Source of the DNA: Curtobacterium sp. VKM Ac-1395
GTDB lineage: Bacteria; Actinomycetota; Actinomycetes; Actinomycetales; Microbacteriaceae
DNA length: 64,000 nt
NCBI RefSeq assembly: GCF_015350975.1
Contig: NZ_JADKRX010000005.1
Span: forward strand, 186,001 to 250,000
Direction: 5' to 3'
Below, piece after piece: positions 56,026-64,000 of the stretch (position 1 is the stretch's first letter; each line of letters opens with the position of its first letter). The notes below the pieces were generated by a model. That model had not been told where the DNA came from. It ran no database searches and saw only the letters and a list, made by a program, of their open reading frames with translations. The translations under genes were made by a program, and so were the position numbers.

Positions 56026-56865
56026 CTACTTCACCGCACCCGCGGTCAGGCCGGCGACGAACTGGCGCTGGACCACGAGGAAGGCGATGACGACGGGGAT
56101 GCTCACCACGAGGCTCGCCGCCATGATCTGGTTCCAGTAGACGTTGGTCTGCGTCGAGTACTGCTGCAGACCGACCGCGAGCGTCTGCCCGTTGCCGTTC
56201 GTCATGACCGAGGCGAAGAGGACCTCACCCCACGCCGTCATGAACGAGTAGATGCCGACCGCCACCAGACCCGGGCGGGCCGACGGCAGGATGATCCGGA
56301 ACAGTGCGCCCATCGGGCCCGAGCCGTCGACCATCGCGGCCTCGTCGAGCTCACGCGGGATCGTCTCGAAGTAGCCCGCGAGCATCCAGATCGAGAACGG
56401 CAGCGTGAAGGTCAGGTACGTGATGATCAGGCCGAGCCAGCTGCCGACGAGCTGGATGCCCAGCGTCTGGCCGAGGTTCGTGAAGATCAGGAACAGCGGG
56501 AGCAGGAACAGCACGCCGGGGAACATCTGCGTGGAGAGCACCGTCGTGGTGAAGGCGCTCTTGCCCTTGAAGTTCCAGCGCGACACGGCGTACGCGGCGA
56601 ACGTGGCGATGATCAGCGAGAACACCGTCGCGACCGTGCAGACGACGAGCGAGTTGATGAAGTACTGCCCCAGCGGGACGGTCGACCACATGTCGATGAA
56701 CGGCTGGAACGTGATCCGCGTGGGAATCCACGTGAAGTCGTTCTGCACGTCACCGAGCGGCTTGATGGCCGTGGTGATCATCACGTAGAGCGGGACGACC
56801 GTGAAGATCGTCAGGAGCGTCAGGACGACGACCTTGAAGGACTTGGCGCCGACTGTTTCACGCAC
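56026..56865 (-). CDS. Carbohydrate ABC transporter permease, MalG-like
   Basis: 279 residues with six hydrophobic helices. The EAA loop ELDEAAMVDGSGPMGALFRIILPSARPGL contacts the ATPase. The family is binding-protein-dependent sugar import (CUT1). It overlaps the preceding permease gene by 8 nt. No ATPase gene is in the operon; a shared MsiK-like ATPase elsewhere is likely, as is usual in actinobacteria. Confidence 0.95.
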   Translation of the reverse strand: MRETVGAKSFKVVVLTLLTIFTVVPLYVMITTAIKPLGDVQNDFTWIPTRITFQPFIDMWSTVPLGQYFINSLVVCTVATVFSLIIATFAAYAVSRWNFKGKSAFTTTVLSTQMFPGVLFLLPLFLIFTNLGQTLGIQLVGSWLGLIITYLTFTLPFSIWMLAGYFETIPRELDEAAMVDGSGPMGALFRIILPSARPGLVAVGIYSFMTAWGEVLFASVMTNGNGQTLAVGLQQYSTQTNVYWNQIMAASLVVSIPVVIAFLVVQRQFVAGLTAGAVK

Positions 56866-57850
56866 GGACGGACCTCCGGTTGGTCACGGCGAGGTAGATG
56901 CCGGTCACGATGAGCAGGAATATGAGGAGCAGCACGCTCATCGCAGCGCCGGAGCCGAAGTTCCAGGTGATGAACGACGCGTTGTAGATGTGGAAGCTCA
57001 GCAGGTCGGCCGCCGGCGGCTGCGCGGTGGAACCGAAGAGCACGAACGGCGTGTTGAAGTCGTTGAACGTCCAGAGGAACATCACGAGCACGAGCGTCAC
57101 GTTGACCGGGCGGACCATCGGCAGCGTGATCGAGCGCCACTGGCGGAAGGGCTTGGCGCCGTCGACCGATGCGGCCTCGTACACGTCGGCCGGCACGGAC
57201 TGCAGGCCGGCCATCAGCATGAGGAACGCGAAGGGCCAGGTCTTCCAGATCGCCACGACGACCACGGCCACGAAGGCGTTGTTGCCGATGAGCCAGAACG
57301 GCGCCTGGGCGAACAGGTGCAGCTGGTCGACGAGCAGGTGGTTCAGCGCACCGGAGTCACGCTGGAACATGAACTTCCACGTGATGACGCCGGCGTACAT
57401 GGGCAGCGCGTACGGCACCAGGAACAAGGTGCGGAACAGGCCGCGACCACGGAACTCCTTCTGCAGGGCGACCGCGGCCGCCATGCCGAAGCCCCACGAG
57501 AGCCCGACGACGAGCACGGTGAACGCGCAGGTGATCAGGAACGAGTTGAGGAGCCCACGGCCGATCGCCTGGTTGAAGTCGATCGCGACGGAGTAGTTGT
57601 GCAGCCCGGCGAAGGGCGCGGCACCCCAGTTCGCGATGAAGTACTTGGTGAGCTGCACGAAGCTGATCCAGATGCCGACGAGCATCGGCACGATGTGGAT
57701 GAGCAGCTCGAAGAGGATGGCAGGACCGACGAGGGCGTACGGCAGCCACTGCAGGCGGCGCTTCCCCCTGGGCGGAGGACCCGACAGGGTCGGGGCCTTC
57801 GTGTGCGTCAGGTCGATGGCCTCGGAGTCAGGCAGGACCGTCGTGGACAT
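56858..57850 (-). CDS. Carbohydrate ABC transporter permease, MalF-like
   Basis: 330 residues. The N-terminal tail (about 35 residues) is followed by six helices, beginning ALVGPAILFELLIHIVPML. The EAA loop is DVYEAASVDGAKPFRQWRSITLPMVRPV. It pairs with the MalG-like protein. The preceding hairpin at 57898 may reduce its expression relative to the binding protein. Confidence 0.95.
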   Translation of the reverse strand: MSTTVLPDSEAIDLTHTKAPTLSGPPPRGKRRLQWLPYALVGPAILFELLIHIVPMLVGIWISFVQLTKYFIANWGAAPFAGLHNYSVAIDFNQAIGRGLLNSFLITCAFTVLVVGLSWGFGMAAAVALQKEFRGRGLFRTLFLVPYALPMYAGVITWKFMFQRDSGALNHLLVDQLHLFAQAPFWLIGNNAFVAVVVVAIWKTWPFAFLMLMAGLQSVPADVYEAASVDGAKPFRQWRSITLPMVRPVNVTLVLVMFLWTFNDFNTPFVLFGSTAQPPAADLLSFHIYNASFITWNFGSGAAMSVLLLIFLLIVTGIYLAVTNRRSVRA

Positions 57851-57897
57851 GGGCAGGGCCTTTCGGCGTCAGGAGTTCGAGTCTGGTGATGCGGGGT

Positions 57898-57937
57898 GGA
57901 GGCCCGGGGCGGTCCTGCGGACGCGCCCCGGGCCTCC
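57898..57937 (-). terminator. Hairpin between binding-protein and permease genes
   Basis: GGAGGCCCGGGGCG pairs with CGCCCCGGGCCTCC (14 bp, 12-nt loop), 14 nt past the binding-protein stop and inside the operon. It may cause partial termination or protect the upstream message. Confidence 0.7.
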
Positions 57938-57951
57938 GGGCTGGGTGTGGA

Positions 57952-59253
57952 TCAGCCGTTCGCCTGGGACACCTGGTCCTGGGCGGTCTGCAGTGCGGAC
58001 TTGATGTCGCTGGCCGAGACGGTGCCGCCGGTCGCGATCTTGGCGAACATGTCGTTCATCGCCTTGCCGACCGTGGACTCGAACTGGTCCTCGGCGGGCA
58101 CCAGCGGGAGCGGCTTCGCCTTGTTGTTGTAGATGTCGAGGAACGTCTTCGTCTGCTCGTCGGTGACCGAGTCGGCCGCGGCAGCGAGCACCGGGAGGGC
58201 CGAGTACGGCTTGTCGAGCGTGGTCTGCGTGTTCGCGCTCGTCATGTACTTGACGAACTTGAGCGCGCCGTCCTCGTTCTTCGTGTTCTTGAAGATCGAG
58301 AGGTTGATGCCGGCCGGGAAGCTGGCGATCTCCTTGCCGTCCGCCGGGGCGGGCAGCGCGACGACGCCGTACTCGTCCGACTTCATCCCGAGGGACTCGA
58401 TCGTGTTGTTCGCGTTGTTCTGGTTCAGGATGAACGCGGCCTTCTTGTTCGCGAAGTCCGTGACCGACTGGGTCGCGTTGTCGTACTGGGCGTTCGACGG
58501 GTTCGCGACCTTGGCGTCCTGCATCAGGTCGAGGTAGCGCTTGATGCCGTCGACGTTGGCCTTCGAGGTGAAGGTCGGCTTGCCGCTCTTGTCGAACCAC
58601 TCGCCGCCGTTCTGCGCCGAGTTGATGAACGCGAAGTGCGCGTTCTCGGTGTACGAACCACCCGCGAGGCTGAAGCCGTACTTGCCACCCGTGGTGAGCT
58701 TCTTGGCGTCGGTGACCAGGTCCTCCCACGTGGTGGGCGGGGTGATGCCGGCGTCCTGCAGCATCTGCTTGTTGTAGTACAGGCCGTAGGCGAGGCCGTA
58801 CAGCGGGACGCTGGTGACGGTCTTGCCGGGGGCGCCACCGGTGGAGAGCGCGACCTTGCCGAACTTGTCGGACCCGCCGATCGCCTTCATCTCCGAGGCA
58901 CCGAACTCCTTGAAGGCGCCGGTGGCCTGGAGCGAGGTCGCCCACGTGTTGCCGATGTTGACGACGTCCGGGCCCTGGCCCGAGGTGACGGCCGTCTGGA
59001 TCTTCGTCTGCAGGTCGTTCCAGCCGATGACCTGGAGGTCGACCTTGATCCCGGTCTCCTTGGTGAACTTCTTGAGGACGGGGGTCAGCACCTCCTTGTC
59101 GTTCTGCAGGGAGGTGCCCTGGTTCGACGCCCAGTAGGTGAGCGTCTTGGAGTCGCCCGAGGAACCGGACCCTCCGGCGGAGCAGGCTGCGAGGCCGGTC
59201 ACGGTGAGTGCCGCGGCCGCGGTGATGGCCAGTGCGCGGATGGCAGTGCGCAT
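57952..59253 (-). CDS. Carbohydrate ABC transporter substrate-binding lipoprotein
   Basis: 433 residues. Signal peptide with lipobox LAAC, acylated cysteine C24. The mature protein is a CUT1-type extracellular solute-binding protein (WASNQGTSL, QGPDVVNIGNTWA, YGLAYGLYYNKQML, TTWEDLVTDAKKLT, FPAGINLSIFKNTKNEDGALKFVKYM). The Gly/Ser-rich linker after the cysteine is typical. The sugar is not known; the enzymes in the operon suggest a modified sugar or polyol. Confidence 0.94.
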   Translation of the reverse strand: MRTAIRALAITAAAALTVTGLAACSAGGSGSSGDSKTLTYWASNQGTSLQNDKEVLTPVLKKFTKETGIKVDLQVIGWNDLQTKIQTAVTSGQGPDVVNIGNTWATSLQATGAFKEFGASEMKAIGGSDKFGKVALSTGGAPGKTVTSVPLYGLAYGLYYNKQMLQDAGITPPTTWEDLVTDAKKLTTGGKYGFSLAGGSYTENAHFAFINSAQNGGEWFDKSGKPTFTSKANVDGIKRYLDLMQDAKVANPSNAQYDNATQSVTDFANKKAAFILNQNNANNTIESLGMKSDEYGVVALPAPADGKEIASFPAGINLSIFKNTKNEDGALKFVKYMTSANTQTTLDKPYSALPVLAAAADSVTDEQTKTFLDIYNNKAKPLPLVPAEDQFESTVGKAMNDMFAKIATGGTVSASDIKSALQTAQDQVSQANG

Positions 59254-59281
59254 GACTCTCTACTTTCTCGTCGTTGAGATG

Positions 59282-59378
59282 GTGCAAGGGGGTGGTGCTG
59301 TGCTCCGGGAGGAGCGGTTCGGGTGCTGCTGTGTTCGGTGGTGCGGTGGTGCGGTGTTCGGTGCTGCGGTGTTCTGCG
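59282..59378. repeat. G/T-rich low-complexity stretch
   Basis: Multiple copies of GGTGCTGYGGTGTTC-like and GTGCGGT units fill the 127-nt gap upstream of the binding-protein gene, including a possible leader. No gene is seen in it. Confidence 0.6.
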
Positions 59379-59380
59379 GG

Positions 59381-60538
59381 TCAGACCAGGGTCTGTTCCG
59401 CGGGGTCCCAGCCTTCGGTGAGGGTCTGGGACGGCGACACGGTGCTCGTCACGAGCACCGCCTCGCCACGTTCTGCTGCCTCGGCGATGGAGACCATCAC
59501 GTCGAGGACGTGGAAGGCGAGCGCACCGGGGACCCGGTTCTCCTCGCCAGCACGGAGGGAGCGGGCCAGGTCGACCACACCGGTCCCCCGCGAGTAGGTG
59601 GACCCGACGGCCGGGATGGTCTCCGGCTCCTCGGAACCGAGCACGTACAGCTCGGTGTCGCCGTCGAAGTCGTTCGGGTCGGGGAAGACGACCGTGCCGG
59701 TCTCGCCCGCGATCTCGACGAAGCCGGTCCGGCCCCGGTCGGACTCGAACGAGAAGACGCTCTGCGCGCTCCCGCCGTCCTCGAACTCGATGAGCGCGGA
59801 GTGGTTCGTCGGGACGTCCACCGGGAACTCCGTGCCGGCCTTCGGGCCGGAGCCGATCGTGCGCGTGGCACGGGACTTCGACGCGGTGGCCGTGACCTTC
59901 TTCACCGGGCCGAAGGCCTGGACGAGCGTGGTGATGTAGTACGGGCCGATGTCGAACAGCGGGCCGGCGCCGTACGCGAAGAGGAACTCGGGGCTCGGGT
60001 GCCACGACTCCGGGCCGGGGCTCTGGAAGAGCGTCAGGCCGTTCAGCGGGGTGCCGATGCGGCCCTCGCGGATCGTCCGGAGTGCGGTCTGCAGGCCGGC
60101 ACCGAGGAAGGTGTCCGGGGCGACGGAGACGGTCACACCCGCTGCGGCTGCTGCGTCACGGAGCTGCGCGGCGCTGTCGCGGTCGAGGGCGTAGGGCTTC
60201 TCGCCCCACACGTGCTTGCCGGCGGCGACGGCCTCGAGGGCGACCTCGACGTGGGCGGCCGGGATGGTCAGGTTGACGACGATCTCGATGTCGTCGTCCG
60301 CCAGGAGCTCGGCGACGGTACCCGAGGCGGGGACGCCCCACTTCTCGGCCTGGGCAGCAGCGCGCTCGAGGTCGATGTCGGCGATGAAGCGGACCTGCAC
60401 GTCGGGGAAGACCGTGAGGTTGCCGAGGTACTGGTCCGAGATGACCCCGGCGCCGATGACGCCGACGCCGACGGGGCCGGTCTTCCGGGTGGTCGCGGCG
60501 GTGGTGGCCGACGTCGTGTCGGTCGTGGTGTCGGTCAT
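59381..60538 (-). CDS. Gfo/Idh/MocA-family oxidoreductase
   Basis: 385 residues. After a Thr-rich N-terminus the Rossmann motif GVGVIGAGVISDQYL binds NAD(P). GKHVWGEKPYALDRD holds the conserved EKP motif. AGPLFDIGPYYITTL holds a D-x-G-x-x-x sequence typical of the family, which oxidises sugars or inositols at a hydroxyl. It overlaps the isomerase gene by 4 nt. Its substrate is presumably what the transporter imports. Confidence 0.93.
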   Translation of the reverse strand: MTDTTTDTTSATTAATTRKTGPVGVGVIGAGVISDQYLGNLTVFPDVQVRFIADIDLERAAAQAEKWGVPASGTVAELLADDDIEIVVNLTIPAAHVEVALEAVAAGKHVWGEKPYALDRDSAAQLRDAAAAAGVTVSVAPDTFLGAGLQTALRTIREGRIGTPLNGLTLFQSPGPESWHPSPEFLFAYGAGPLFDIGPYYITTLVQAFGPVKKVTATASKSRATRTIGSGPKAGTEFPVDVPTNHSALIEFEDGGSAQSVFSFESDRGRTGFVEIAGETGTVVFPDPNDFDGDTELYVLGSEEPETIPAVGSTYSRGTGVVDLARSLRAGEENRVPGALAFHVLDVMVSIAEAAERGEAVLVTSTVSPSQTLTEGWDPAEQTLV

Positions 60539-61281
60539 GCGTGTGCTCCCTGCAGGAATGCGTACGAGTCGGTGACGGCCTGGAACACATCACCCTCGTG
60601 GTCGTCGAGCTCGATCACGTGCTGGGCGTCCGGTGCCGCGGCGATGATGTCGGCGATCGGCATGATGCCGTTGCCCACGGCGACCTGCTTCGTGTCGTCG
60701 TGCGAGCCGTCGCCGTCCTTGACGTGCAGGAACTGGACCTTGTCGCCGTACTTGCCGATGATCGCCACCGGGTCGTCACCGCCGACCGTGACCCAGTAGG
60801 TGTCGAGTTCGAGCACGACGTCGTCGGAGAGTGCGTCGGCGAACACCTCGTAGGCGCTGACGCCGTCGATGCGGTTCGAGAACTCGAACGCGTGGTTGTG
60901 GTAGCCGAGGGTCAGGCCGTGGTCGGCGGCGCGGGGCGCGAGGGCGCTCAGTTCGCGGGCGATCGCCTCGACGTCCTCGCGGGTGGTCCAGCGGGCCTCG
61001 TCGATGTGCGGGTCGATGAGCGTGCCCGTGCCGACCGTGGAGGTGGCGTGGAAGATCTGCTCGAGGTCCTGCTCGCCGGCGTCCAGCAGCCGGGCGTGAC
61101 CGCTCGGTGCGACGAGGCCGGCGTTCCGCAGGGCGGTCGCGTACTCGTCGGCGCGGTCGACGTAGCCGAAGAGCTCCACGTTCGTGAAGCCGATGCCGGC
61201 GATGCGCTGCAGCGTGCCGGGCAGATCGGCCGAGAGCGCGTCACGGACCGTGTAGAGCTGGACCGAAAGCGGTTGGGTCAC
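60535..61281 (-). CDS. Sugar phosphate isomerase/epimerase-like TIM-barrel protein
   Basis: 248 residues from a GTG with GAGGAG upstream. A xylose-isomerase-like TIM barrel (IolE/YcjR group): QLYTVRDALSAD, GFTNVELFGY, LTLGYHNHAFEF, VVLELDTYWVTVGG and VQFLHVKDGDG carry the expected metal-binding Glu, Asp and His residues. It is first in the operon, overlapping the oxidoreductase gene by ATGA. The pair resembles the 3-keto-sugar or inositol pathways, where an oxidised sugar is isomerised or cleaved. Confidence 0.93.
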   Translation of the reverse strand: MTQPLSVQLYTVRDALSADLPGTLQRIAGIGFTNVELFGYVDRADEYATALRNAGLVAPSGHARLLDAGEQDLEQIFHATSTVGTGTLIDPHIDEARWTTREDVEAIARELSALAPRAADHGLTLGYHNHAFEFSNRIDGVSAYEVFADALSDDVVLELDTYWVTVGGDDPVAIIGKYGDKVQFLHVKDGDGSHDDTKQVAVGNGIMPIADIIAAAPDAQHVIELDDHEGDVFQAVTDSYAFLQGAHA

Positions 61282-61329
61282 CGGTGTTCTCCTCGTCGAG
61301 TTGGTGCGGGTCGTCACTGACCGAGCGTC

Positions 61330-61366
61330 ACACTACGAGTACTTCTGTCGGTCGTCAAGCAGAAGT
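61330..61366 (-). promoter_or_regulatory. Promoter and operator of the carbohydrate operon
   Basis: TTGACG (complement of 61353-61358), a 17-nt spacer and TAGTGT (complement of 61330-61335) form a clear promoter for the minus-strand operon. An inverted repeat ACTTCTG-N12-CAGAAGT (61341-61366) covers the -35, in the expected place for a repressor, presumably the divergent ROK protein. Confidence 0.7.
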
Positions 61367-61382
61367 CCGCAGACGTTCGACG

Positions 61383-61410
61383 CACTTCGTTGCGTGGCGC
61401 ATTCGAAGTG
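61383..61410 (+). promoter_or_regulatory. Second inverted repeat, in front of the ROK gene
   Basis: CACTTCG-N14-CGAAGTG ends 15 nt before the ROK start. It differs from the first repeat in sequence and spacing but shares the ACTTC/GAAGT core. It may allow autoregulation. Confidence 0.5.
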
Positions 61411-61425
61411 TGTTTCACTCGCACC

Positions 61426-62637
61426 ATGGTCGACTTGGCACGGACGGCAGCGTCGCCTCCGGTCGGGACGAGCGAGCTCTTCCAGATCCTCCGCGACGGT
61501 GTGCCGCGGACCCGGTCGGAACTCGCCGCCCTGACGGGAGCAGCACGCTCGACCATCGGCGTGCGCCTGGACGCCCTCATCGACGTCGGGCTGGTCGGCG
61601 CGGTCGAGACGGCCGCGTCCACCGGCGGACGTCCACCCGCCCAGGTCGCACTGCGGCCCACGTCCCGCCTGGTCATCGCCGCCGACCTCGGTGCCTCGCA
61701 CGGCCGCGTCGCCGTGACGGACCTCGTCGCGCAGCCGCTCGCCACCCGCGAGGCCCAGATCGACATCGCCGCCGGCCCCGTCCCCACGCTCTCGTGGCTC
61801 GTGCAGGCCATCGACGACCTCCTCGACGAGGTCGGGCGCACCCGCGACGACGTGATCGCGATCGGCATCGGCGTTCCCGGTCCCGTCGAGTTCTCCACCG
61901 GACGCCCCGCGAACCCGCCGATCATGCCCGGGTGGGACGGCTTCGACGTCCCCGCGTGGCTCCGGCAGCACATCCAGGCCCACGTCCTGCTCGACAACGA
62001 CGTCAACATCGCCGCACTCGGCGAACGGGAACACGGCTGGTCGGGCGTCGACCACCTGCTCTTCGTCAAGGTCGCGACGGGCATCGGGTCCGGCATCGTG
62101 TCCGAGGGCCGGCTCCAGCGCGGCGCTCAGGGCACCGCGGGTGACATCGGTCACGTGCGGGTGTCCAGCGCCGGCAGCGTCCCCTGCCACTGCGGCAACA
62201 CCGGGTGCCTCGAGGCCGTCGCCTCCGGCCCGGCGATCGCACGCGCCCTCCGGGCCAAGGGACACGACGTGTACACGAGCGCGGACGTCATCGACCTGGT
62301 CACCCGGTCGGACCTCGACGCGATCGGCGCCGTCCGCCAGGCAGGCCGGGACATCGGCGAGGTCCTCGCCACGTGCGTGTCGTTGATGAACCCGTCGGTG
62401 ATCGTCCTCGGTGGTTCGATCACGCAGGCCGGGGAGCACCTGCTCGCCGGCGTCCGGGAGGTCGTCTACTCCCGCTCGATGCCCCTCGCCACCGAGCACC
62501 TCGTCATCGCCCAGTCCCGCGCCGGCGGCATCGCCGCACTGCAGGGAGCAGCCGCCCTCGCCATCGGGTACGCCCTCTCCCCCGCCGGCGTCGACGAGCT
62601 CGTGACCTACGCCGAGGGCCGGGAGCTCGTGTCCTGA
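61426..62637 (+). CDS. ROK-family transcriptional regulator
   Basis: 403 residues from the ATG of MVDLARTAASPPVGTSE. The N-terminal winged helix (ELFQILRDGVPRTRSELAALTGAARSTIGVRLDALID) binds DNA. The ROK domain has AADLGASHGRVAVTD, LLDNDVNIAALGE and the zinc motif CHCGNTGCLEA. The DxGGT catalytic motif is altered to DLGAS, typical of regulators rather than sugar kinases. It is divergent from the carbohydrate operon and likely represses it until an inducing sugar is present. Confidence 0.94.
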   Translation: MVDLARTAASPPVGTSELFQILRDGVPRTRSELAALTGAARSTIGVRLDALIDVGLVGAVETAASTGGRPPAQVALRPTSRLVIAADLGASHGRVAVTDLVAQPLATREAQIDIAAGPVPTLSWLVQAIDDLLDEVGRTRDDVIAIGIGVPGPVEFSTGRPANPPIMPGWDGFDVPAWLRQHIQAHVLLDNDVNIAALGEREHGWSGVDHLLFVKVATGIGSGIVSEGRLQRGAQGTAGDIGHVRVSSAGSVPCHCGNTGCLEAVASGPAIARALRAKGHDVYTSADVIDLVTRSDLDAIGAVRQAGRDIGEVLATCVSLMNPSVIVLGGSITQAGEHLLAGVREVVYSRSMPLATEHLVIAQSRAGGIAALQGAAALAIGYALSPAGVDELVTYAEGRELVS

Positions 62638-62684
62638 CCGCGCGCCGGTTCCGGCACGTCGGTGCGCGGGTGGAGAATCATCAG

Positions 62685-63371
62685 GTGACGATCGTGCAGC
62701 CCACCCTGTGGGACAGTCTGGAGGCCCTGGCCGGCTCCGACGCGTCCCCGGCGGACGCGCACACCCCGCCGATCCGACGGGACAGCTTCACAGCGCTGCG
62801 CGGGCACACCGAGCGGATCGTCGCGCACTCCTCGGACCGCGTCGCCTGGCTGCGCGCCCGGGCCATGGGCATCACCGCCACGGACGTCGCCCGGCTGGCG
62901 TCGCTCCGCGCGGTGGAGGCCGTCGTCACCGACAAGCGGTACGGCTCACGGTTCTCTGGCAACGTCTACACCGAGCACGGCAAGGACCGCGAGCCCGTCC
63001 TCGCCGCCTGGGTCGCCGCCACCCACGGGATCCTGCCGTCGGCGCACCTGTTCCACGCCGCGGCCAACCGAGCGCACCTCGCCACCCCGGACGGCGTCGG
63101 GCACGACCGCGACGGCCGACTCCTGCTCGCCGAGATCAAGACCACGTCGAACGGCTGGAAGCGCATCCCCCGCCACTACCTCCGTCAGGTGTGGTGGCAG
63201 CAGTACGTCCTCGGCGCCGAGCGCACCCTGTTCGTCTGGGAGAAGCACGACGACTTCGTGCCCGTCGCCGACGAGCCCGAGTGCCGGTGGATCGACCGCG
63301 ACGACGACCAGATCCGTGGGCTCGTCGGACTCGCGGACATGGTCCTCGACCGGCTCAGGGACGCCCGCTAG
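62685..63371 (+). CDS. YqaJ-like PD-(D/E)XK nuclease domain protein
   Basis: 228 residues from a GTG that lies 6 nt past GAGAAT. RARAMGITATDVARLASLRAVEAVV and NVYTEHGKDREPVLAAWVA precede the catalytic core ATPDGVGHDRDGRLLLAEIKTT, in which D, E and K (ExK) are positioned as in YqaJ/lambda-exonuclease-like nucleases. WWQQYVLGAERTLFVWE follows. Family members are mostly phage recombination exonucleases, but no phage genes surround it. It overlaps the convergent Pr6Pr gene by 4 nt. Confidence 0.85.
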   Translation: MTIVQPTLWDSLEALAGSDASPADAHTPPIRRDSFTALRGHTERIVAHSSDRVAWLRARAMGITATDVARLASLRAVEAVVTDKRYGSRFSGNVYTEHGKDREPVLAAWVAATHGILPSAHLFHAAANRAHLATPDGVGHDRDGRLLLAEIKTTSNGWKRIPRHYLRQVWWQQYVLGAERTLFVWEKHDDFVPVADEPECRWIDRDDDQIRGLVGLADMVLDRLRDAR

Positions 63372-63982
63372 ACCCGGATCAGGCGGAGTCGACTCATCCC
63401 GACCACCAGGATCCCCATCAACCCGATGAACACCGCGACGCCGAGGCAGTACAGCGCGACGACGCCGTACCCCTGCGCCGGGTCGAGGAACGGGTACGGC
63501 ACCCACCCGTCGGTCGCACCACGGATCAGGACCACCACGAGCCAGACGGCCGGGTAGATCAGGAACAGCCAGACGTGCCGCAGCAGCAGGCGCGCCCGGT
63601 CCGAGAACAGCAGCCAGTCGAGGACGGCGTACACGGGGAGGACCCGGTGCAGGACGTCGTTCGACCACTGCACCGTGAACGACTGGTCGAGCGACGCGTG
63701 CACGAGCAGGGTGTTGTAGACGATGCCGGTCGTCGCGATGTAGACCGTCGACGCACCGCGGAACACCGATGCACCGAGCCCCTCGCGCTGCCGTTTCGCC
63801 GCCGACACCAGCGTGACGGCCAGCGCCACCGCGATGAACACGTTCGACTGGATCGTGAAGTACCCGAAGAAGTTGAACGGGTTGAAGGTCGGACTCGCGA
63901 TGCTCCGCAGGAACTGCGCGACGATCGCGGCGACGACCAGGACCACGGCGACGAGCCGGAGGGTGTTGACGAACGTGCGCAC
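63368..63982 (-). CDS. Pr6Pr-family membrane protein
   Basis: 204 residues with six predicted helices. The segments FNFFGYFTIQSNVFIAVALAV, TGIVYNTLLVHASL, VLHRVLPVYAVLDWLLF and YPAVWLVVVLIRGATDGWVPYPFLDP match the Pr6Pr (FAR-17a/AIG1-like) family of six-helix proteins. Its function is not established. The GTG start is 6 nt from TAACGT (leaderless). Confidence 0.88.
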   Translation of the reverse strand: MRTFVNTLRLVAVVLVVAAIVAQFLRSIASPTFNPFNFFGYFTIQSNVFIAVALAVTLVSAAKRQREGLGASVFRGASTVYIATTGIVYNTLLVHASLDQSFTVQWSNDVLHRVLPVYAVLDWLLFSDRARLLLRHVWLFLIYPAVWLVVVLIRGATDGWVPYPFLDPAQGYGVVALYCLGVAVFIGLMGILVVGMSRLRLIRV

Positions 63983-63988
63983 GCTGCC

Positions 63989-63994
63989 ACGTTA
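63989..63994 (-). promoter_or_regulatory. -10 element of leaderless Pr6Pr gene promoter
   Basis: TAACGT, 6 nt, then the GTG start. Confidence 0.55.
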
Positions 63995-64000
63995 GTGGGC

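Noticed and set aside
62685..63982. Remnant prophage at the window end
   Set aside because: Only one YqaJ-like gene is phage-type; no integrase, capsid gene, att repeat or composition change is seen.

Overview
The window is chromosomal DNA from a high-G+C (about 70 percent by eye) actinobacterium. A Curtobacterium-like member of the Microbacteriaceae is the best guess. Reasons are the many GTG starts, a PASTA penicillin-binding protein followed by a metallophosphoesterase (the ponA2 order known from mycobacteria), a LAFTG sortase signal, a 16-bp palindrome matching the actinobacterial SOS box, and frequent leaderless promoters. The genus is an inference from protein style. I see no insertion sequence, prophage, CRISPR array or replication origin.

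Layout. 1-1.6 kb: 3' end of a PASTA penicillin-binding protein, a metallophosphoesterase, tRNA-Pro(CGG). 1.8-6.7 kb: a flavin monooxygenase, then a tightly coupled operon of sensor kinase, kinase-like membrane protein, NarL-type regulator and thymidine kinase. 6.8-9.6 kb: radical SAM protein behind a perfect LexA box, and malate:quinone oxidoreductase. 9.7-15.8 kb: asd, lysC (with an internal beta-subunit start), recR and a very long dnaX. 15.9-23.5 kb: one gene for a 2519-residue sortase-anchored adhesin with 20 Ig-like repeats. 23.7-28.2 kb: SRP RNA, a small reductase, ackA-pta, tRNA-Ser(GGA). 28.5-33.2 kb: a membrane protein, a HerA-like ATPase, and a drug exporter with a TetR regulator. 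33.4-37.9 kb: sedolisin protease, lipoprotein, MFS transporter. 38-45.2 kb: transsulfuration genes, ABC exporter, amino-acid permease, and a winged-helix/nuclease protein. 45.6-46.8 kb: rplJ-rplL with an attenuator leader. 46.9-49.1 kb: OmpR-type two-component pair. 49.2-52.4 kb: operon of an acyl-CoA-dehydrogenase-like protein, a PIG-L deacetylase/NodS-like methyltransferase fusion and a glycosyltransferase. 52.5-54.9 kb: MacB-type ABC pair. 55-62.6 kb: carbohydrate ABC uptake and catabolic operon with a divergent ROK regulator. 62.7-64 kb: YqaJ-like nuclease and a Pr6Pr membrane protein.

Four signals cut across genes. (1) Seven genes carry TANNNT exactly 6 nt before the start codon, which indicates leaderless transcripts. 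(2) A recurrent hairpin built on GGACGGGAGGC, or a truncated or degenerate form of it, lies 13-47 nt past many stop codons and probably acts as the house terminator. (3) Inverted repeats sit in front of the ROK-controlled operon, the sedolisin gene, the drug exporter and a beta-propeller-like gene. (4) Short tandem DNA repeats occur in the dnaX linker, in one promoter spacer and beside the metB stop codon. The least explained functional unit is the 49.2-52.4 kb operon, whose fused NodB-like and NodS-like activities suggest deacetylation and N-methylation of an amino sugar.
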